Counted from the first letter of the stretch, positions 1 through 8,513 are shown. The stretch is DNA of 64,000 bases from an uncultured Clostridia bacterium (GCA_946403295.1 CAMIZL010000001.1:310001-374000), one strand, 5' to 3'. Numbers and translations: made by a program. The notes: a model not told the origin generated them from the letters alone.

Positions 1-321
1 TTGCGCGATCATACGCTTTATGCTACTCAAACGACAGGAAGGCTTATAAGCGAAGCTTCGGGTCTTTCCGTACATAAATGTCTCGCCGGGCCTTTGGGCG
101 GAGAGCAGCAGCTCTGTTCGCTCATAGAGCACAACGAGATCGATATCGTTTTTTATCTGCGCGATCCGCAGGAACATACAAGACTATTGCCTGATATGCA
201 AAGCGTTCTTACTTTGTGTGACATGCATAACATACCGATTGCAACAAACCTTGCAACCGCCGAGCTCCTTATAAAGGCGCTCGAGAGGGGAGACCTTAAT
301 TGGCGAGAATTGTATCATTGA
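1..321 (+). CDS. mgsA: Methylglyoxal synthase, C-terminal part (5' end outside the window)
   Basis: The family converts dihydroxyacetone phosphate to methylglyoxal in the cytoplasm, a bypass of lower glycolysis. Only 106 residues are visible; full proteins have about 130-150, so the real start lies before base 1 and the TTG at base 1 is only where reading begins. Family signs are YATQTTG near residue 7, GPLGG-QQ at 30-37, RDP at 54-56 and IPIATN near 78-83. Two catalytic positions differ from the E. coli and B. subtilis enzymes: the Asp of GGDQQ (E. coli Asp71) is Glu35, and the His of the PHxPD segment (E. coli His98) aligns with Leu62, while the Asp101 equivalent (Asp65) remains. Fold membership is clear, but normal activity is doubtful. 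The next gene overlaps its last 22 bases. Confidence 0.88.
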   Translation: MRDHTLYATQTTGRLISEASGLSVHKCLAGPLGGEQQLCSLIEHNEIDIVFYLRDPQEHTRLLPDMQSVLTLCDMHNIPIATNLATAELLIKALERGDLNWRELYH

Positions 322-1340
322 TACTAGCTTGTGTCGTGCTTCTTACGGGATGCACCCTTAGGGGAAGTGAATATACTTCCTCTTTTTTTGCTACGGATTA
401 CCGTAACGAAAGAGATAAAAGAGATGCACAGAACACGGAAAAGAACGAAGAAAATATAATAACGGAAGCTCCCCGGGCAGAAGAAGACGATGACGACGAC
501 ATAAGCTTTATGTACGAAGATATCTGTTATTCCACAACGGATACCCCGGTCGAAAAACTTGAAAACGAATCCGAATATATAAGCGCGCTCGCGTTTAATA
601 TCAATACGACTTCCATTCTGTATTCAAAACATATGCACGAAAAGATCTATCCCGCAAGTACGACAAAGTTGATGACGGCTCTTCTCGCAATCAAACATTG
701 CGAGATGGATGATATAGTCACTATAGATGAAGACAATTGCGGTATAACAGTGAGGGGTGCGCAGTTATGCGGATTTGCCGAGGGAGATACCCTTACGATG
801 CGCGATCTTTTGTATTGTCTTCTCGTATATTCCGGAAATGACGCAGCGCTCGCCATAGCAAGGCATGTCGGTCAGACCGAAAGACAGTTCATCCGCATGA
901 TGAACAGCGAAGCAAAGGAACTGGGATGCATAAACACGAGCTTCGTAAATCCTCACGGTCTTCACGATCCAAACCACTATACGACGGCATACGATATGTA
1001 TCTTATCTTTAACGAGTGCCTCCGTTACGATGCTCTCAAAGAGATCTTCAGATCGACGGGATATACCGTTACGATGCATACTTCTTCGGGTATCGAAAAA
1101 ACACTTTACATGGAACCCACAAATCTTTATTTTATGGGTACGTATGACGCCCCTTACGGTATAACCGTTTGCGGAGGAAAAACGGGAGATACCGTTTCGG
1201 CCGGAAAATGCCTCATGCTCTACAGCGAAGATTACGACGGACAAGGCTTTATAACCGAGATTTTCGGCTCTTCGACAAAGGAAAAATTATATACCGAAAT
1301 GAACAGAATATTTAACTATATTTTACAGCCCACGACTTGA
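300..1340 (+). CDS. D-alanyl-D-alanine carboxypeptidase (peptidase S11), lipoprotein
   Basis: Penicillin-binding carboxypeptidase of the DacA/DacF family that trims the terminal D-Ala from peptidoglycan stem peptides outside the membrane. All three active-site motifs are present: S-T-T-K with nucleophile Ser120 and Lys123, S-G-N at 178-180, and K-T-G near residue 293. The N-terminus is a lipoprotein signal with the lipobox LTGC (Cys18), so the protein is probably membrane-anchored. An acidic low-complexity linker with a run of aspartates (about 40-70) separates the anchor from the catalytic domain. The start is a TTG overlapping the mgsA end by 22 bases, implying translational coupling. The usual C-terminal beta domain (PBP5_C) is short or absent at 346 residues. 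Confidence 0.9.
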   Translation: MARIVSLILACVVLLTGCTLRGSEYTSSFFATDYRNERDKRDAQNTEKNEENIITEAPRAEEDDDDDISFMYEDICYSTTDTPVEKLENESEYISALAFNINTTSILYSKHMHEKIYPASTTKLMTALLAIKHCEMDDIVTIDEDNCGITVRGAQLCGFAEGDTLTMRDLLYCLLVYSGNDAALAIARHVGQTERQFIRMMNSEAKELGCINTSFVNPHGLHDPNHYTTAYDMYLIFNECLRYDALKEIFRSTGYTVTMHTSSGIEKTLYMEPTNLYFMGTYDAPYGITVCGGKTGDTVSAGKCLMLYSEDYDGQGFITEIFGSSTKEKLYTEMNRIFNYILQPTT

Positions 1341-1365
1341 ATAAAACGCCCCAAAATAGTATAAT
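1337..1365 (+). promoter_or_regulatory. Sigma-A type promoter for the P-loop protein and division operon
   Basis: TTGAAT (1337-1342), a 17-base spacer, then TATAAT (1360-1365). The -35 box overlaps the stop codon of the carboxypeptidase gene, and the -10 is 33 bases before the next ATG. It probably starts a transcript for the P-loop protein and the following division genes. Confidence 0.6.
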
Positions 1366-1397
1366 TTAACTATCAAAAACCGAAAGGGGCGATCATT

Positions 1398-1823
1398 ATG
1401 ATACAGATAATTGCCGGTGGCAAGGGTAAGGGGAAAACTAAGATTCTTCTCGACAAAGTAAACACGGAGGTTGCACAGTCTAAGGGAAGTATAGTTTATC
1501 TGGATAAGAACACCAAGCACATGTATGATCTCCATAAGAAAGTAAGACTTATCAACGTAAAGGATTATTGTGTTGAAACACATGAAGAATTTCTTGGTTT
1601 TATCTGCGGAATTATCTCTCAGGATCATGATCTTCAAAAAGTTTTTCTTGATTGCTTTTTAAATATTTCATGTATCGAAGGAACAGACATTTCATACGTA
1701 CCTATCATTGAGAAGCTTGATGTTATCTCGAGCAAGTTTGATGTTGATTTTGTTATAAGTATGTCCGTAGATGCGGCAGATATGCCCGAATCGATCAAAG
1801 AAAAGGTGATCGTTGCCTTATAA
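1398..1823 (+). CDS. Small P-loop protein of unknown function (often labelled PilT-like)
   Basis: A 141-residue protein beginning with a Walker A motif, GGKGKGKTK (residues 7-15), which implies nucleotide binding. I see no clear Walker B acidic pair and none of the secretion-ATPase boxes of real PilT, so the common label of twitching motility protein for Lachnospiraceae relatives looks unsafe. The conserved centre includes FLGFICGIISQDHDL. A good ribosome binding site (AAAGGGG) sits 9-10 bases before the ATG. It ends two bases before the start of the HlyD-like gene and heads the division cluster, so a role tied to envelope or division is possible by context only. No membrane segment is visible. 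Confidence 0.7.
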   Translation: MIQIIAGGKGKGKTKILLDKVNTEVAQSKGSIVYLDKNTKHMYDLHKKVRLINVKDYCVETHEEFLGFICGIISQDHDLQKVFLDCFLNISCIEGTDISYVPIIEKLDVISSKFDVDFVISMSVDAADMPESIKEKVIVAL

Positions 1824-1825
1824 AG

Positions 1826-3295
1826 ATGTATAGAGAAGATAACGTTGTCAATTTTAACGGTCGGCAGGGAAGTCCTTCGGGGCACCCTGCCGGGCCTGAC
1901 AGAGAGAATAAACGTCCCGTCAGAAAACAGAAGAAGCATAAAAAGCGCAGCCCTTTCTCGGTGGGTGCGTTTATTTTGTTTGGAATATTTATCTATCTGG
2001 TTGTCAACTTTATCATCATGATAAATCGTGACAAAGTATCTTTCTATGAAGTAAAAGCGGCACAACTGAGCTATGATACGACATTCAAGGGGATAGCGAT
2101 AAGAGACGAGAAGCTCATATATGCCGACTATTCCGGATATGTAAGCTATTTTGTCAGAAACAAGAAAAAATCCGCAAAAAACAGCATAATCTATTGTGTC
2201 GATTCCATGAGCAACACATATAACGCTCTCAAAAAAGATTTCGGAAACGACAAACTCGATAAATCCCAGATCAAAGAAATAAAATCTTCGATAGGCCGTT
2301 ATCTTGAGGGGGACTCGACGACCATAATAGGAAATATCGGAGAGTTTAAAGACCAGCTCGGTTCGATGATCTATGATTTCGTCAACAACAACATGATAGA
2401 GAATCTTAAGGATTATGTCGAGAACGGTATGACCGGAAGTTCTTTCCATGTTTTCAGATCGCCGTTTTCGGGTGTTGTTTCGTTTAAATGCGATACCTTA
2501 AACGGCATAACCGCCGATATGGTCACCGCTGACATGTTCGATAAAGCTCCCGAGATCAAAAATCTCAGAAGTGCCGGACTGATCTCGGCGGCAGATGCTG
2601 TTTATCGCATATGCGAAGACGAAAACTGGACGATTGTATGCAAAGTCACGGAAGATTTCTACGTCGACAATGTCGGAACACGTGAAGCCAAAGTCCTTAT
2701 CGGCAACAAAACGACTCCTGTAACTGTAACAACAACGCCTTATTCGATAGGTAATGACTATTTTGTCGAGATAAAGCTCAACAATTATATGTCAGAATTC
2801 ATCGATGACAGACTTCTTTCCGTAAGATTCATAAACGACAGGGACAAAGGACTTAAGATCCCCGTTTCGAGCATAGTTCAAAAGGATTATTATCTTGTTC
2901 CTCTCGACATGTTTGTCGAAGACAGAGAACATAACGTTATGGTCCTTAAGAAAGAAATTGCCGACCCCAACACCGGCGAGATATATCTTATCAATGTCTA
3001 TCCCACAAAGTATTATTCGGACGGCTATTACGCATATATCGATCCCATATATGTCACTGACGGCGATGTTATAAACAATCCCGATACAGGCAACAGGATA
3101 AGGATATCGACGATCAACAAACTCGACGGCGTATATAATGTCAATAAGGGATATTATCAATTCGTCAGGATCGACAGGATCGAAACGGGAAGCGACTATA
3201 TAATCATCAGTCCCACGACACCGGACGGTATCAGAGAATATGACCACATAGCACTCGATGCTTCCAAGGGCGTCGAATCGATGCTTGTGCAGTAA
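1826..3295 (+). CDS. HlyD-like single-pass membrane protein upstream of yggS-sepF
   Basis: A 489-residue protein with a basic, proline-rich cytoplasmic N-terminus (residues 1-50), one transmembrane helix at about 51-70, and a long extracytoplasmic region with beta-rich segments like those of HlyD/barrel-sandwich adaptor proteins. Members of this family sit directly before yggS-sepF-divIVA in many Clostridia, as here. The function is not established. Position next to the division genes suggests an envelope or division-site role, but no transporter ATPase partner is nearby, so an export adaptor role is not supported locally. The start follows the previous stop by two bases. Its last 27 coding bases begin a tandem repeat array that runs into the 3' flank (see 3269-3418). 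Confidence 0.7.
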   Translation: MYREDNVVNFNGRQGSPSGHPAGPDRENKRPVRKQKKHKKRSPFSVGAFILFGIFIYLVVNFIIMINRDKVSFYEVKAAQLSYDTTFKGIAIRDEKLIYADYSGYVSYFVRNKKKSAKNSIIYCVDSMSNTYNALKKDFGNDKLDKSQIKEIKSSIGRYLEGDSTTIIGNIGEFKDQLGSMIYDFVNNNMIENLKDYVENGMTGSSFHVFRSPFSGVVSFKCDTLNGITADMVTADMFDKAPEIKNLRSAGLISAADAVYRICEDENWTIVCKVTEDFYVDNVGTREAKVLIGNKTTPVTVTTTPYSIGNDYFVEIKLNNYMSEFIDDRLLSVRFINDRDKGLKIPVSSIVQKDYYLVPLDMFVEDREHNVMVLKKEIADPNTGEIYLINVYPTKYYSDGYYAYIDPIYVTDGDVINNPDTGNRIRISTINKLDGVYNVNKGYYQFVRIDRIETGSDYIIISPTTPDGIREYDHIALDASKGVESMLVQ

Positions 3296-3418
3296 AAGGC
3301 TTATAAGGCGTCGTATCGATGCTTGTACAGTAAAAGGCTTATAAGGCGTCGTATCGATACCCGTGGCGCAGTAAAAGGCTTATAAGGCGTCAGATCGAAG
3401 TCTTTACAATAAATCGAC
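3269..3418 (+). repeat. Stop-codon-spanning tandem repeat, four units of 38/38/41/about 33 bp
   Basis: Units start with GGCGTC at 3269, 3307, 3345 and 3386. Each carries the pattern GGCGTCG-ATCGATGC...CAGTAA-AAGGCTTATAA, so every unit repeats the end of the upstream coding sequence with its TAA stop. The first unit is still coding, the others lie in the spacer before yggS. The third unit has a 3-base insertion and the fourth is diverged. No spacers and no flanking terminal inverted repeats are present. Confidence 0.9.
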
Positions 3419-3436
3419 ATAAAAGAGGATAACAAT

Positions 3437-4180
3437 ATGGCAAAAGAGCAGATCGCAAATAATCTTGATGCGATAAGAGAACGCATCAAAGCTGCAGCTT
3501 TAAAAGCAGGCAGAAATCCGGAAGATATCACGCTTATCGCGGTGAGCAAATTAAACCCCGCCGAATCCGTATTGGCTGCGATAGAACACGGTCAGACCGA
3601 TTTCGGTGAAAACTGGGTAAAGGAAATGCTTGAAAAGCAGGCAGAAGTGGAAAAGAGTCTATCGGAAGTCTCTTACGCAACCTCCGGGGAGATCAAATGG
3701 CACTTCATTGGCCATTTACAAACAAATAAAGTCAAACAGCTCATCGGTAAGACAGTCCTTATCCATTCCGTGGACTCGGTAAAACTGGCAACTTTCATAG
3801 ACAACGAATCAAAAAAGAAAGATACGGTAACCGATATACTCCTTGAGATAAACATAGGAGACGAGGAATCAAAATACGGTATAGGTCCGAACGATGCCGT
3901 AAAATTCGCGGACTCCCTAAAAGACCTCAAAAACATAAGAATACGCGGTCTTATGACGGTTGCGCCCATATGTGACGACCCCGAAGCAAACCGCCCGTAT
4001 TTTAAGAAAATGAGGGAATTATTTGTTGACATAAAGTCGAAAAATTACGATAATATCAGCATGGACATCTTATCGATGGGTATGACTCTTGATTTTGAAA
4101 CGGCCATCGAAGAAGGTGCAACACACGTAAGGGTAGGAACAGGGATATTTGGTGCGAGGGATTACGGCACCAAAGCTTGA
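3437..4180 (+). CDS. yggS: YggS-family pyridoxal phosphate homeostasis protein
   Basis: A cytoplasmic PLP-binding protein (PLPBP/YggS/YlmE family) that buffers pyridoxal phosphate and affects amino-acid and 2-oxoacid balance; no enzymatic reaction is firmly assigned to the family. At 247 residues it has the usual single-domain alanine-racemase-like barrel. The PLP lysine is Lys38 in the segment LIAVSKLNP. Further family motifs are FGENWVKE (about 56-63), WHFIGHLQTNK (about 88-98) and the C-terminal LSMGMTLDFE near 213, where the usual family motif reads MS-D---A. The ATG follows an AGAGGATAA-type ribosome binding site. Its neighbours sepF and divIVA make the conserved division cluster of Gram-positives. 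Confidence 0.95.
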   Translation: MAKEQIANNLDAIRERIKAAALKAGRNPEDITLIAVSKLNPAESVLAAIEHGQTDFGENWVKEMLEKQAEVEKSLSEVSYATSGEIKWHFIGHLQTNKVKQLIGKTVLIHSVDSVKLATFIDNESKKKDTVTDILLEINIGDEESKYGIGPNDAVKFADSLKDLKNIRIRGLMTVAPICDDPEANRPYFKKMRELFVDIKSKNYDNISMDILSMGMTLDFETAIEEGATHVRVGTGIFGARDYGTKA

Positions 4181-4190
4181 ATCGAGGTAA

Positions 4191-4790
4191 ATGATGAAGT
4201 TTTTAAGTGAATTGATCCAGAGTGTAAGAAAGCCACTCAGCGACGAAGCGTTTGAACAGTACGAGGAAGAACTCGAAGAGGAGCAGCAGGCCGGTTCCCG
4301 CGGAAGACATCAGGCCTCTTCATACGGCAGTTCTCAGTCCCGTTCCCGTTCACAGGGATACGACGACTATTCTATGCCCCAGGAAGCTCATAAATCTTCC
4401 GAATACGGGACATCGACATATATCGAAGGACGTGAGGATTCCAGAAGGCTTCGTATCGAAAGACCCGACGGAAGTAAGGTAGTTCCCCTTAAGACCACCA
4501 ATCACGGCCTTAAAGTCTGCGTTATGAAATGTAAGACTTTCGATGATTCTCAGGATATCTGCGATGTTATCCTTTCAAATTGCTGTGCGATCGTTACACT
4601 CAGTGATATCGATCTTGCACTTGCACAAAGGATCATGGATTTCGTTTCGGGTTCGGTTTATTCCCTTAACGGCAAGCTTTATCAGATCTATGACTGCATT
4701 TTCTTCATTGCTCCGGGCAATGTTGATGTTTCCGGTGATTACGATGATATCCTCGAGCAGACCGGTTACAATGTTTCCCTTTTAAAATAA
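4191..4790 (+). CDS. sepF: Cell division protein SepF
   Basis: SepF tethers FtsZ to the membrane and shapes the Z-ring in Firmicutes. The 199-residue protein has a short amphipathic N-terminal helix (MKFLSELIQSV) fit for membrane binding, a Ser/Arg/Gln-rich flexible linker (about 35-85), and the C-terminal SepF domain (about 90-190) with the pattern VVPLKTTNHGLKV and the helix ALAQRIMDFVSGSVYSLNG. The ribosome binding site GAGG lies just before ATGATG; either ATG could serve. The gene is 10 bases after yggS and 20 bases before divIVA. The linker is longer than in B. subtilis SepF. Confidence 0.93.
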   Translation: MMKFLSELIQSVRKPLSDEAFEQYEEELEEEQQAGSRGRHQASSYGSSQSRSRSQGYDDYSMPQEAHKSSEYGTSTYIEGREDSRRLRIERPDGSKVVPLKTTNHGLKVCVMKCKTFDDSQDICDVILSNCCAIVTLSDIDLALAQRIMDFVSGSVYSLNGKLYQIYDCIFFIAPGNVDVSGDYDDILEQTGYNVSLLK

Positions 4791-4810
4791 GCGTATAAAA
4801 GGAGATAATC

Positions 4811-5563
4811 ATGCTTACTCCCGTTGAGGTTCAAAGCAAAGTATTTAAGTCGGGCGGACTCGGCTATGATAAAAAGGACGTAGAAAATTTCAGGGCGGAA
4901 GTGCTTCGCTCATATGAAGACATATACAGAGAGAACATGGAACTTAAGGATAAGGTTTCTGTCCTTAACGAAGGTATCCAGTATTACAAAACTATCGAAA
5001 AGACCCTTCAAAAGGCTTTAATGCTCGCCGAAAAGACAGCGGAAGAGACTAGGGCGAACGCCGCTAAAGAAGCCAAGAGGATCGAACAGGAAGCCCGTAC
5101 AAAGGCAAGCATCATCGTTGCCGACGCACGTAACGAGCTTTCGTCTCTTAATCGTCAGACAACGGAACTTATCCGTCAATACGAAAAATACAGAGCCGAG
5201 TTCAAGCATCTCGCAAGCGCTCAGGTTGAGCTTATAAATTCAAAGGCTTACGATCTTGATATCAAACATTTTGATATCAAAGACGACGAACCCGCTCCCT
5301 CGATATCATCGACTGTCGGCAAGGCAGAAGAAGCGGAAGACGAGATCATAAACGTTGATGAAAGAACTGTAGCTCCCGCAGAAGATAAAAAGATCCAAAA
5401 GCCGGTAGCAAAACCCGCTCCCGTACAGAAGAAGGCGATCACACCCCAGGAAGCGGCAGATCTTTCCAAAAGCGATGACGGTATTGAAGAAGACTTTGAC
5501 GCCGGCGATTTTGAAAACGAAGGCGGAGATTTTGATTTTATGGATTTTGAAGATAACGAATGA
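4811..5563 (+). CDS. divIVA: DivIVA-domain cell division/polarity protein
   Basis: DivIVA proteins bind negatively curved membrane at poles and septa and recruit partners. The conserved N-terminal membrane-binding segment is seen (MLTPVEVQSK with F-K-G-x-GYD later, residues 1-25), followed by a long coiled coil (about 25-150) rich in Glu/Lys/Ala and an acidic, proline-containing C-terminal tail (about 160-250) ending in repeated D/E residues. The ribosome binding site AAAGGAGAT precedes the ATG. An intrinsic terminator follows, so sepF-divIVA may form the end of one transcript, with lspA partly separate. Confidence 0.92.
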   Translation: MLTPVEVQSKVFKSGGLGYDKKDVENFRAEVLRSYEDIYRENMELKDKVSVLNEGIQYYKTIEKTLQKALMLAEKTAEETRANAAKEAKRIEQEARTKASIIVADARNELSSLNRQTTELIRQYEKYRAEFKHLASAQVELINSKAYDLDIKHFDIKDDEPAPSISSTVGKAEEAEDEIINVDERTVAPAEDKKIQKPVAKPAPVQKKAITPQEAADLSKSDDGIEEDFDAGDFENEGGDFDFMDFEDNE

Positions 5564-5590
5564 TAAAAATCTTCCGTCATATAAATTTTA

Positions 5591-5616
5591 AGATCCGCTT
5601 ATCGGCGGATCTTTTA
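5591..5616 (+). terminator. Weak intrinsic terminator between divIVA and lspA
   Basis: AGATCCGC (5591-5598) pairs with GCGGATCT (5605-5612) around a six-base loop, followed by a short T run and A's. The stem is only 8 bp, so readthrough into lspA is likely. Confidence 0.6.
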
Positions 5617-5645
5617 AAACAAAAGAACTATTCGGAACAGGTTTT

Positions 5646-6227
5646 ATGAAAGAAAAGATTAAGAAACATTTTCCTCCGTTGATCCTTGTGATCTTACTCA
5701 TAACCCTCGATCAGGTAACAAAGATAATAGCACGCGGTACTCTTTCCGACGGCCCCTTTGTTTTGATCGACGGAGTCTTTGAATTCAGATTATTGTTCAA
5801 TACAGGTGTTGCCTGGGGAATGTTCGATTCGTCCACATATGCGATAAGCGCTTTGGCCGTTTTGATCATGGCTGTCGTTGCGTTTTTCTATTTCAGGATA
5901 CCTGCGGACAATAAGCGTTTTACTATATTACGTATTTTGTTTATCCTTATTTTTTCGGGAGCTGCGGGGAACATCATCGACAGGATATTCTTTTCCGCTG
6001 TTACCGACTTCCTTTATTTCAGTTTGATAGATTTCCCCGTATTTAACGTGGCCGATTGTTATGTGACTGTTTCCGGAATACTTACGGCGATACTTTTACT
6101 TTTCTACTATAAAGACAAAGATCTCGAATTCCTTTCTTTCAAAAAGAAAACAAAAGAAGATGTAGATGAACCACAGTCCTCAAGTGAGGACAAAGATGAC
6201 AGCGGAAAGGACGGTTCTGATGTCTGA
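5646..6227 (+). CDS. lspA: Lipoprotein signal peptidase (signal peptidase II)
   Basis: An aspartyl membrane protease that removes signal peptides from prolipoproteins after diacylglyceryl modification. The 193-residue protein has four predicted membrane helices (about 10-28, 62-84, 93-112, 135-153). The catalytic aspartates, by alignment to E. coli Asp123 and Asp141, are Asp121 in SAVTDF and Asp137 in FNVADCYV; the conserved GNIIDR motif is at 108-113. A charged C-terminal tail of about 35 residues is longer than usual. Several substrates (proteins with lipoboxes) are encoded in this window. Its stop overlaps the rluD start by 8 bases. Confidence 0.97.
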   Translation: MKEKIKKHFPPLILVILLITLDQVTKIIARGTLSDGPFVLIDGVFEFRLLFNTGVAWGMFDSSTYAISALAVLIMAVVAFFYFRIPADNKRFTILRILFILIFSGAAGNIIDRIFFSAVTDFLYFSLIDFPVFNVADCYVTVSGILTAILLLFYYKDKDLEFLSFKKKTKEDVDEPQSSSEDKDDSGKDGSDV

Positions 6228-7134
6228 AAGGCTCACGTTTACAGTTTCAGACGAGAGCGAAGGCTTGAGGATAGATTCATATCTTGCAAGTCTTTGTCCC
6301 GACCTCTCAAGAAGCTATATCAAGAAGCTGATCGACGAAGGAAACGTGCTTCTTAACGACAATCCGGTAAAGGCGAGCCTCAAGGTAAGCGAGGGTGATA
6401 TTGCCGTTATTGATGTACCCGAGCTTAAGATACCGGATATTTTACCGGAAGACATAAAGATTAATGTCAGATACGAAGACGATGATATCCTGATCGTTTA
6501 TAAACCTCAAAACATGGTCGTACATCCCGCACCCGGCAATTACACGGGTACTCTTGTTAACGGACTCCTAAAGTATCTGAGCGGCAAACTTTCGGGCATT
6601 AACGGGGTTTTAAGACCCGGGATCGTTCACAGGATCGATAAAGATACTTCGGGACTTCTGGTTGTCTGTAAAAACGATACGGCACATCGCTATGTTGCCG
6701 AACAACTTAAAGAACATTCGATAACACGTCGTTATTTGGCCGTTTGTTGCGGTAATACCGCGGACGAGGGGACGATCGACAAAAGGATCGCAAGAAACAA
6801 AACGGACAGAAAGAAGATGGCAGTGGATCCGACCGGAAAAGAAGCCGTAACGCACTATAAAACGCTCGAAAGATTTAACGGTTATTCTCTTATCGAATGC
6901 AGGCTTGAAACGGGCAGAACGCACCAGATAAGAGTTCATATGGCATCTGTCGGACATCCGATACTCGGGGACGAAGTCTACGGCGGATACAGGAAAGGGT
7001 TCCCTACATCCGGTCAGACGCTTCATGCATGGATACTCGGTCTTAAAAGACCTTCGGACGGAGAATATGTCGAGATCAAGGAAGAACCGCCCGAATATTT
7101 TCAAAAGATATTGGCAAAACTGAGGTCTATATAG
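6220..7134 (+). CDS. rluD: RluA-family 23S rRNA pseudouridine synthase (RluD-like)
   Basis: Isomerises uridines in large-subunit rRNA to pseudouridine. It has an N-terminal S4 RNA-binding domain (about 1-65, with RIDSYLA and SRSYIKKLI) and a catalytic domain with the signature HRIDKDTSGLLV, whose Asp is the nucleophile; the later motif LETGRTHQIRVHM is also intact. A longer reading from 6166 exists, but the ATG at 6220 has a GGAAAGGA ribosome binding site about 9 bases upstream, overlaps the lspA stop by 8 bases and gives the usual family N-terminus, so I use it (304 residues). The lspA-rluD pair is a standard Gram-positive arrangement. Confidence 0.93.
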   Translation: MSERLTFTVSDESEGLRIDSYLASLCPDLSRSYIKKLIDEGNVLLNDNPVKASLKVSEGDIAVIDVPELKIPDILPEDIKINVRYEDDDILIVYKPQNMVVHPAPGNYTGTLVNGLLKYLSGKLSGINGVLRPGIVHRIDKDTSGLLVVCKNDTAHRYVAEQLKEHSITRRYLAVCCGNTADEGTIDKRIARNKTDRKKMAVDPTGKEAVTHYKTLERFNGYSLIECRLETGRTHQIRVHMASVGHPILGDEVYGGYRKGFPTSGQTLHAWILGLKRPSDGEYVEIKEEPPEYFQKILAKLRSI

Positions 7135-7156
7135 TTTTTTGGGGGAGATTTTATGT

Positions 7157-8425
7157 ATGTTTAAGGAAACCATTTACGATCTGCTCAGCGAAAAGCAAAA
7201 CAACAGAATACTTCTTTACGGCCTTGAAGGGCTCGGAAAGACATATCTGGCCAACAATCTTTTTAAAGAGATACGCGGCGGATTTATCATTATCAATTTC
7301 AGAAGCGACGATACAACGCAGATCATAAATGCCCTAAAAGAAGGAAAAGACATAACGGAAGCTCTTGTTACGGCTTACGGCCTTTCGGAAGTATTGCAGA
7401 CCGTTACGTTTATTTTTGACGAATTCCTTGAGATCGGAGATAAGGACAGCCTTACCGATCTCTTAACGCAGAAGAGAAAAGACTACAAATATAGTGGCCT
7501 GAAGATCATCTATATCACGAGCGACATAGCATGGGCTAAAGATCATCTCGACAGATTTGACGCAACTTTGAAAACGGAAAAGATCTCATTTGCGGAATAT
7601 CTGAGAAAATCGGGCGAGAGTTTTTATGCACAGGTTGTGGATGCCCATATGACGGGTAAAAAAACGATGCCATCCCTGATTCATAACGAACTTATCGATA
7701 TGTATTACGATTATATATCGACGGGCGGATATCCGAGAGCCGTATACGAACTCACAAGAGAAGATCCCATGGTATTTGCCGAGGATCTTGCCGCAGAGCG
7801 ATATAAGACCCTGATCGGCAATATATGCGCAAAAGAACACAACACCGCGTCCATGATCAATAAGATCCAGATCATAAATACGATTCCCGAATGTTCCAAA
7901 AATATTAAATTTGTCCTGTCTAAAACAGGACGACGCCACATTACCAGGGAACAGCTCGAGAATGACATAAAAGATCTTATAAACGACGGAGTGATCATAA
8001 AGACAGAAAGGCTCGGAAGCGATTCATTTAACCTTTCGCTCACCGATGATGCGATATATGCGTATCTACTCCGAAAAGACCGCTATAAGCTGAATCTGAC
8101 GCAGGAGAAGATAAACGATCTCGTTATAGAAAACCATATCAGGAATGTTTTGTACCGCGACGGTATCAAAACACTTTCATGGTCCGGGAAATACCGTTTC
8201 AGGATAAATATTCTGATAGAATCGGGCGGGAAATATTACCCCGTAAAAGTTTCCTGCAATAAATCGGCAAGAACGGTAAATTATGATGAATTTTTATCGG
8301 AATATGGTAAAATATCATCAACAAGGATCCAATTCACTGAAAGCTCATTTAGTGAAACAAACGACACCATATATATGCCGATATACGGGTGCGAATACCT
8401 CAAAACGATTATTCCACAAGTGTAG
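7157..8425 (+). CDS. AAA+ ATPase with C-terminal DUF4143-like region
   Basis: A 422-residue predicted ATPase. Walker A is GLEGLGKT (about residues 22-29) and Walker B is FIFDEF (about 87-92), followed by a winged-helix-like segment (about 250-300) and a C-terminal alpha/beta region (ILIESGGKYYPVKV) resembling the nuclease-like end of DUF4143 ATPases. The family is widespread in anaerobes and has no firm function. A TTG at 7139 is in frame, but ATG 7157 has a strong GGGGGAG ribosome binding site at 7141-7147, so it is preferred. It follows rluD closely and may be co-transcribed. Confidence 0.75.
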   Translation: MFKETIYDLLSEKQNNRILLYGLEGLGKTYLANNLFKEIRGGFIIINFRSDDTTQIINALKEGKDITEALVTAYGLSEVLQTVTFIFDEFLEIGDKDSLTDLLTQKRKDYKYSGLKIIYITSDIAWAKDHLDRFDATLKTEKISFAEYLRKSGESFYAQVVDAHMTGKKTMPSLIHNELIDMYYDYISTGGYPRAVYELTREDPMVFAEDLAAERYKTLIGNICAKEHNTASMINKIQIINTIPECSKNIKFVLSKTGRRHITREQLENDIKDLINDGVIIKTERLGSDSFNLSLTDDAIYAYLLRKDRYKLNLTQEKINDLVIENHIRNVLYRDGIKTLSWSGKYRFRINILIESGGKYYPVKVSCNKSARTVNYDEFLSEYGKISSTRIQFTESSFSETNDTIYMPIYGCEYLKTIIPQV

Positions 8426-8453
8426 AACCTTGAAAAAAGTACATTTCAGGGTA

Positions 8454-8482
8454 TTGACAAATCCTTTCTATTAATATAGAAT
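8454..8482 (+). promoter_or_regulatory. Promoter of the BlaI-like regulator gene
   Basis: TTGACA (8454-8459), a 17-base spacer, and TAGAAT (8477-8482). A near-consensus pair standing just after the end of the AAA+ gene. Confidence 0.75.
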
Positions 8483-8501
8483 AGTAGTCGTTCACCAGAT
8501 G

Positions 8502-8513
8502 CTACAAAAGTAG
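8502..8513 (+). promoter_or_regulatory. Candidate operator, CTAC-AAAA-GTAG
   Basis: A 4+4 inverted repeat 19 bases past the -10 box and before the ribosome binding site of the BlaI-like gene. BlaI/CopY regulators bind TACA/TGTA dyads, often at their own promoters. The match here is partial, so autoregulation is an inference. Confidence 0.35.

Noticed and set aside
1398-1823. Annotation as twitching-motility ATPase PilT.
   Set aside because: Only a Walker A motif is present; the protein is far too short and lacks the PilT Asp and His boxes.
1634-2449. Long minus-strand frame opposite the HlyD-like gene.
   Set aside because: Shadow of the real plus-strand genes; no start signals and no recognisable protein.
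3269-3418. Possible CRISPR array.
   Set aside because: The units are contiguous tandem repeats without unique spacers, and there are no cas genes in the window. The same holds for 47928-48073.
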